Of a stretch of DNA of 64,000 nt, positions 63,302-64,000 are shown in pieces. The stretch comes from G965233625 sp965233625 (lineage in GTDB: Bacteria; Planctomycetota; Planctomycetia; Pirellulales; Pirellulaceae). Location: the NCBI GenBank assembly GCA_965233625.1, contig OZ247499.1:2046001-2110000 (forward strand). Direction: 5' to 3'. Both the position numbers and the translations under genes were made by a program. The notes beneath the pieces were generated by a model that worked only from the letters and a program-made list of their open reading frames with translations, ran no database searches and was not told the origin of the DNA. How positions within the stretch are numbered: the first letter of the stretch is position 1; each line of letters begins with the position of its first letter.

Positions 63302-64000
63302 CTATTTCGGCGTTGTATCAATATGCAGACGCTGATTGACTGGCACATTCCGTCGTTGAATGACCGCGCCGCCGTGGGGCAGTGCTAGTTCCAGATCACA
63401 GTGCTCCAGGTCCGCCAGTCCGAAGTGGCAGACGGCCTCCTGGCCGGAAGAATAACCGTAGCCAACCGCAATTTCGCTACAACCTAACAAACCAGTTGGC
63501 TTGCCCAGTTCGCCCGCTTTGTAGATGCAAACGCGGCAGCCCACGCCCATCGTATTGGTGCCGCTGCCGCCGGCGGTCACCTGCAGCCAGTTGCCGCCCG
63601 GTGTATCGTTTCGCAGCAGCAGCGAGGGAACATCCTGCCACCAGCTACAAACGAAGATATCCAGCTTGCCGTCGCGGTTGAAATCAGCCGTCGGGGCCGG
63701 GGCCGCGTACATGATTTTCTTTTCGGACGTCATCTTTGCGAAAAAGTCGCCGGTCCGTTTAATAGCGCGGTCTTCATTGGTGGGGAAGTCATTCGCGTCG
63801 AGCCCACTGACTTTGAATTGCAACGTTTTGTTTCCAAGGTTGCGATAGATCAGCGGATGCGGCTTGCCGGCTTTGAACTTCACGATGCTGGTGAGAATGT
63901 CGGGCCAGCCATCGTTGTCAAAATCCTGTATTTCTACATGCGGCGCCTTCATTGGCAGCGGAGTGACTCCAGCGATGGTTGTGACGCTACGGAAAACCGG
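63302..64000 (-). CDS. CRTAC1/FG-GAP protein, 5' end beyond the window
   Basis: The frame is open from the stop at 63302 to the window edge (at least 232 codons), so the N-terminus is missing. FG-GAP loops (DFDNDGWPDIL; DFNRDGKLDIFVCSWW) and the ASPIC/UnbV-like end (NTMGVGCRVCIYKAGEL; VGYGYSSGQEAVCHFGL) identify a CRTAC1 relative. It lies 99 nt downstream of the cytochrome gene's start on the same strand, so it is transcribed before it. Compared with the four CRTAC1 proteins at 28-41 kb it is more divergent. Confidence 0.82.
   Translation of the reverse strand, partial: PVFRSVTTIAGVTPLPMKAPHVEIQDFDNDGWPDILTSIVKFKAGKPHPLIYRNLGNKTLQFKVSGLDANDFPTNEDRAIKRTGDFFAKMTSEKKIMYAAPAPTADFNRDGKLDIFVCSWWQDVPSLLLRNDTPGGNWLQVTAGGSGTNTMGVGCRVCIYKAGELGKPTGLLGCSEIAVGYGYSSGQEAVCHFGLADLEHCDLELALPHGGAVIQRRNVPVNQRLHIDTTPK

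Overview
The window looks like a chromosomal stretch from a planctomycete (phylum Planctomycetota, probably the Pirellulales/Planctomycetales side). The evidence is family content typical of that phylum: a PSCyt1-DUF1549-DUF1553 protein followed by a DUF1501 protein, sulfatases (one a tandem fusion), DUF1559 prepilin-like proteins, several FG-GAP/CRTAC1 lipoproteins, a Hanks-type kinase, DUF1570-type proteins and a formaldehyde-activating-enzyme homologue. GC content is moderately high. I saw no rRNA, tRNA, CRISPR array or intact insertion sequence.\n\nLayout. 1-5611 (minus): a tightly packed operon of three exported proteins of unknown function, two carrying SH3-like repeats and one a PASTA-like domain. 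It diverges from a CbxX/EccA-type AAA+ ATPase (5906-7471). 7499-12720 (minus): an uncharacterised cupin-like protein, a fused SLC1 symporter/periplasmic binding protein, and an exported agmatine-deiminase-like enzyme. 13165-17368 (plus): the cytochrome/DUF1549/DUF1553 plus DUF1501 pair. 17390-28346: sulfatase, GNAT acetyltransferase, sterol-desaturase-like protein, an acyltransferase with inserted ankyrin repeats, an ADP-ribosylglycohydrolase, a double sulfatase, a DUF1295 membrane protein and an AlkA-like DNA glycosylase.\n\n28363-40659 is the most distinctive region. It holds two sets of paralogous genes (CRTAC1 lipoprotein, TPR membrane protein, long CRTAC1 lipoprotein) pointing outward from a central DUF1559 prepilin-like gene and a small lipoprotein gene. 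In both sets the TPR start overlaps the CRTAC1 end by 35-38 nt. A further CRTAC1 gene runs off the right edge.\n\n40854-55430: an exported hydrolase-like protein, a Gfo/Idh/MocA oxidoreductase followed by a Fae homologue that seems to lack the catalytic histidine, a nucleoside hydrolase, an ABC exporter, two exported esterase/hydrolase genes, a dTDP-glucose 4,6-dehydratase, a membrane Ser/Thr kinase, a DUF3467 protein and a TerC protein. 55443-64000: a mobA-like gene broken by a frameshift, a zinc-ribbon/DUF1559-like chimera, a DUF1570 putative metallopeptidase, a KtrB-type potassium transporter, a transposase scrap beside an orphan membrane protein, a di-haem cytochrome/pseudo-peptidase protein and the partial CRTAC1 gene.\n\nTaken together, most genes encode exported or membrane proteins that fit a polysaccharide-degrading, surface-protein-rich lifestyle. 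The strongest candidates for an undescribed system are the mirrored CRTAC1/TPR/prepilin locus and the SH3/PASTA operon opposite the AAA+ ATPase. All family calls are read from sequence by eye; no database search was run.
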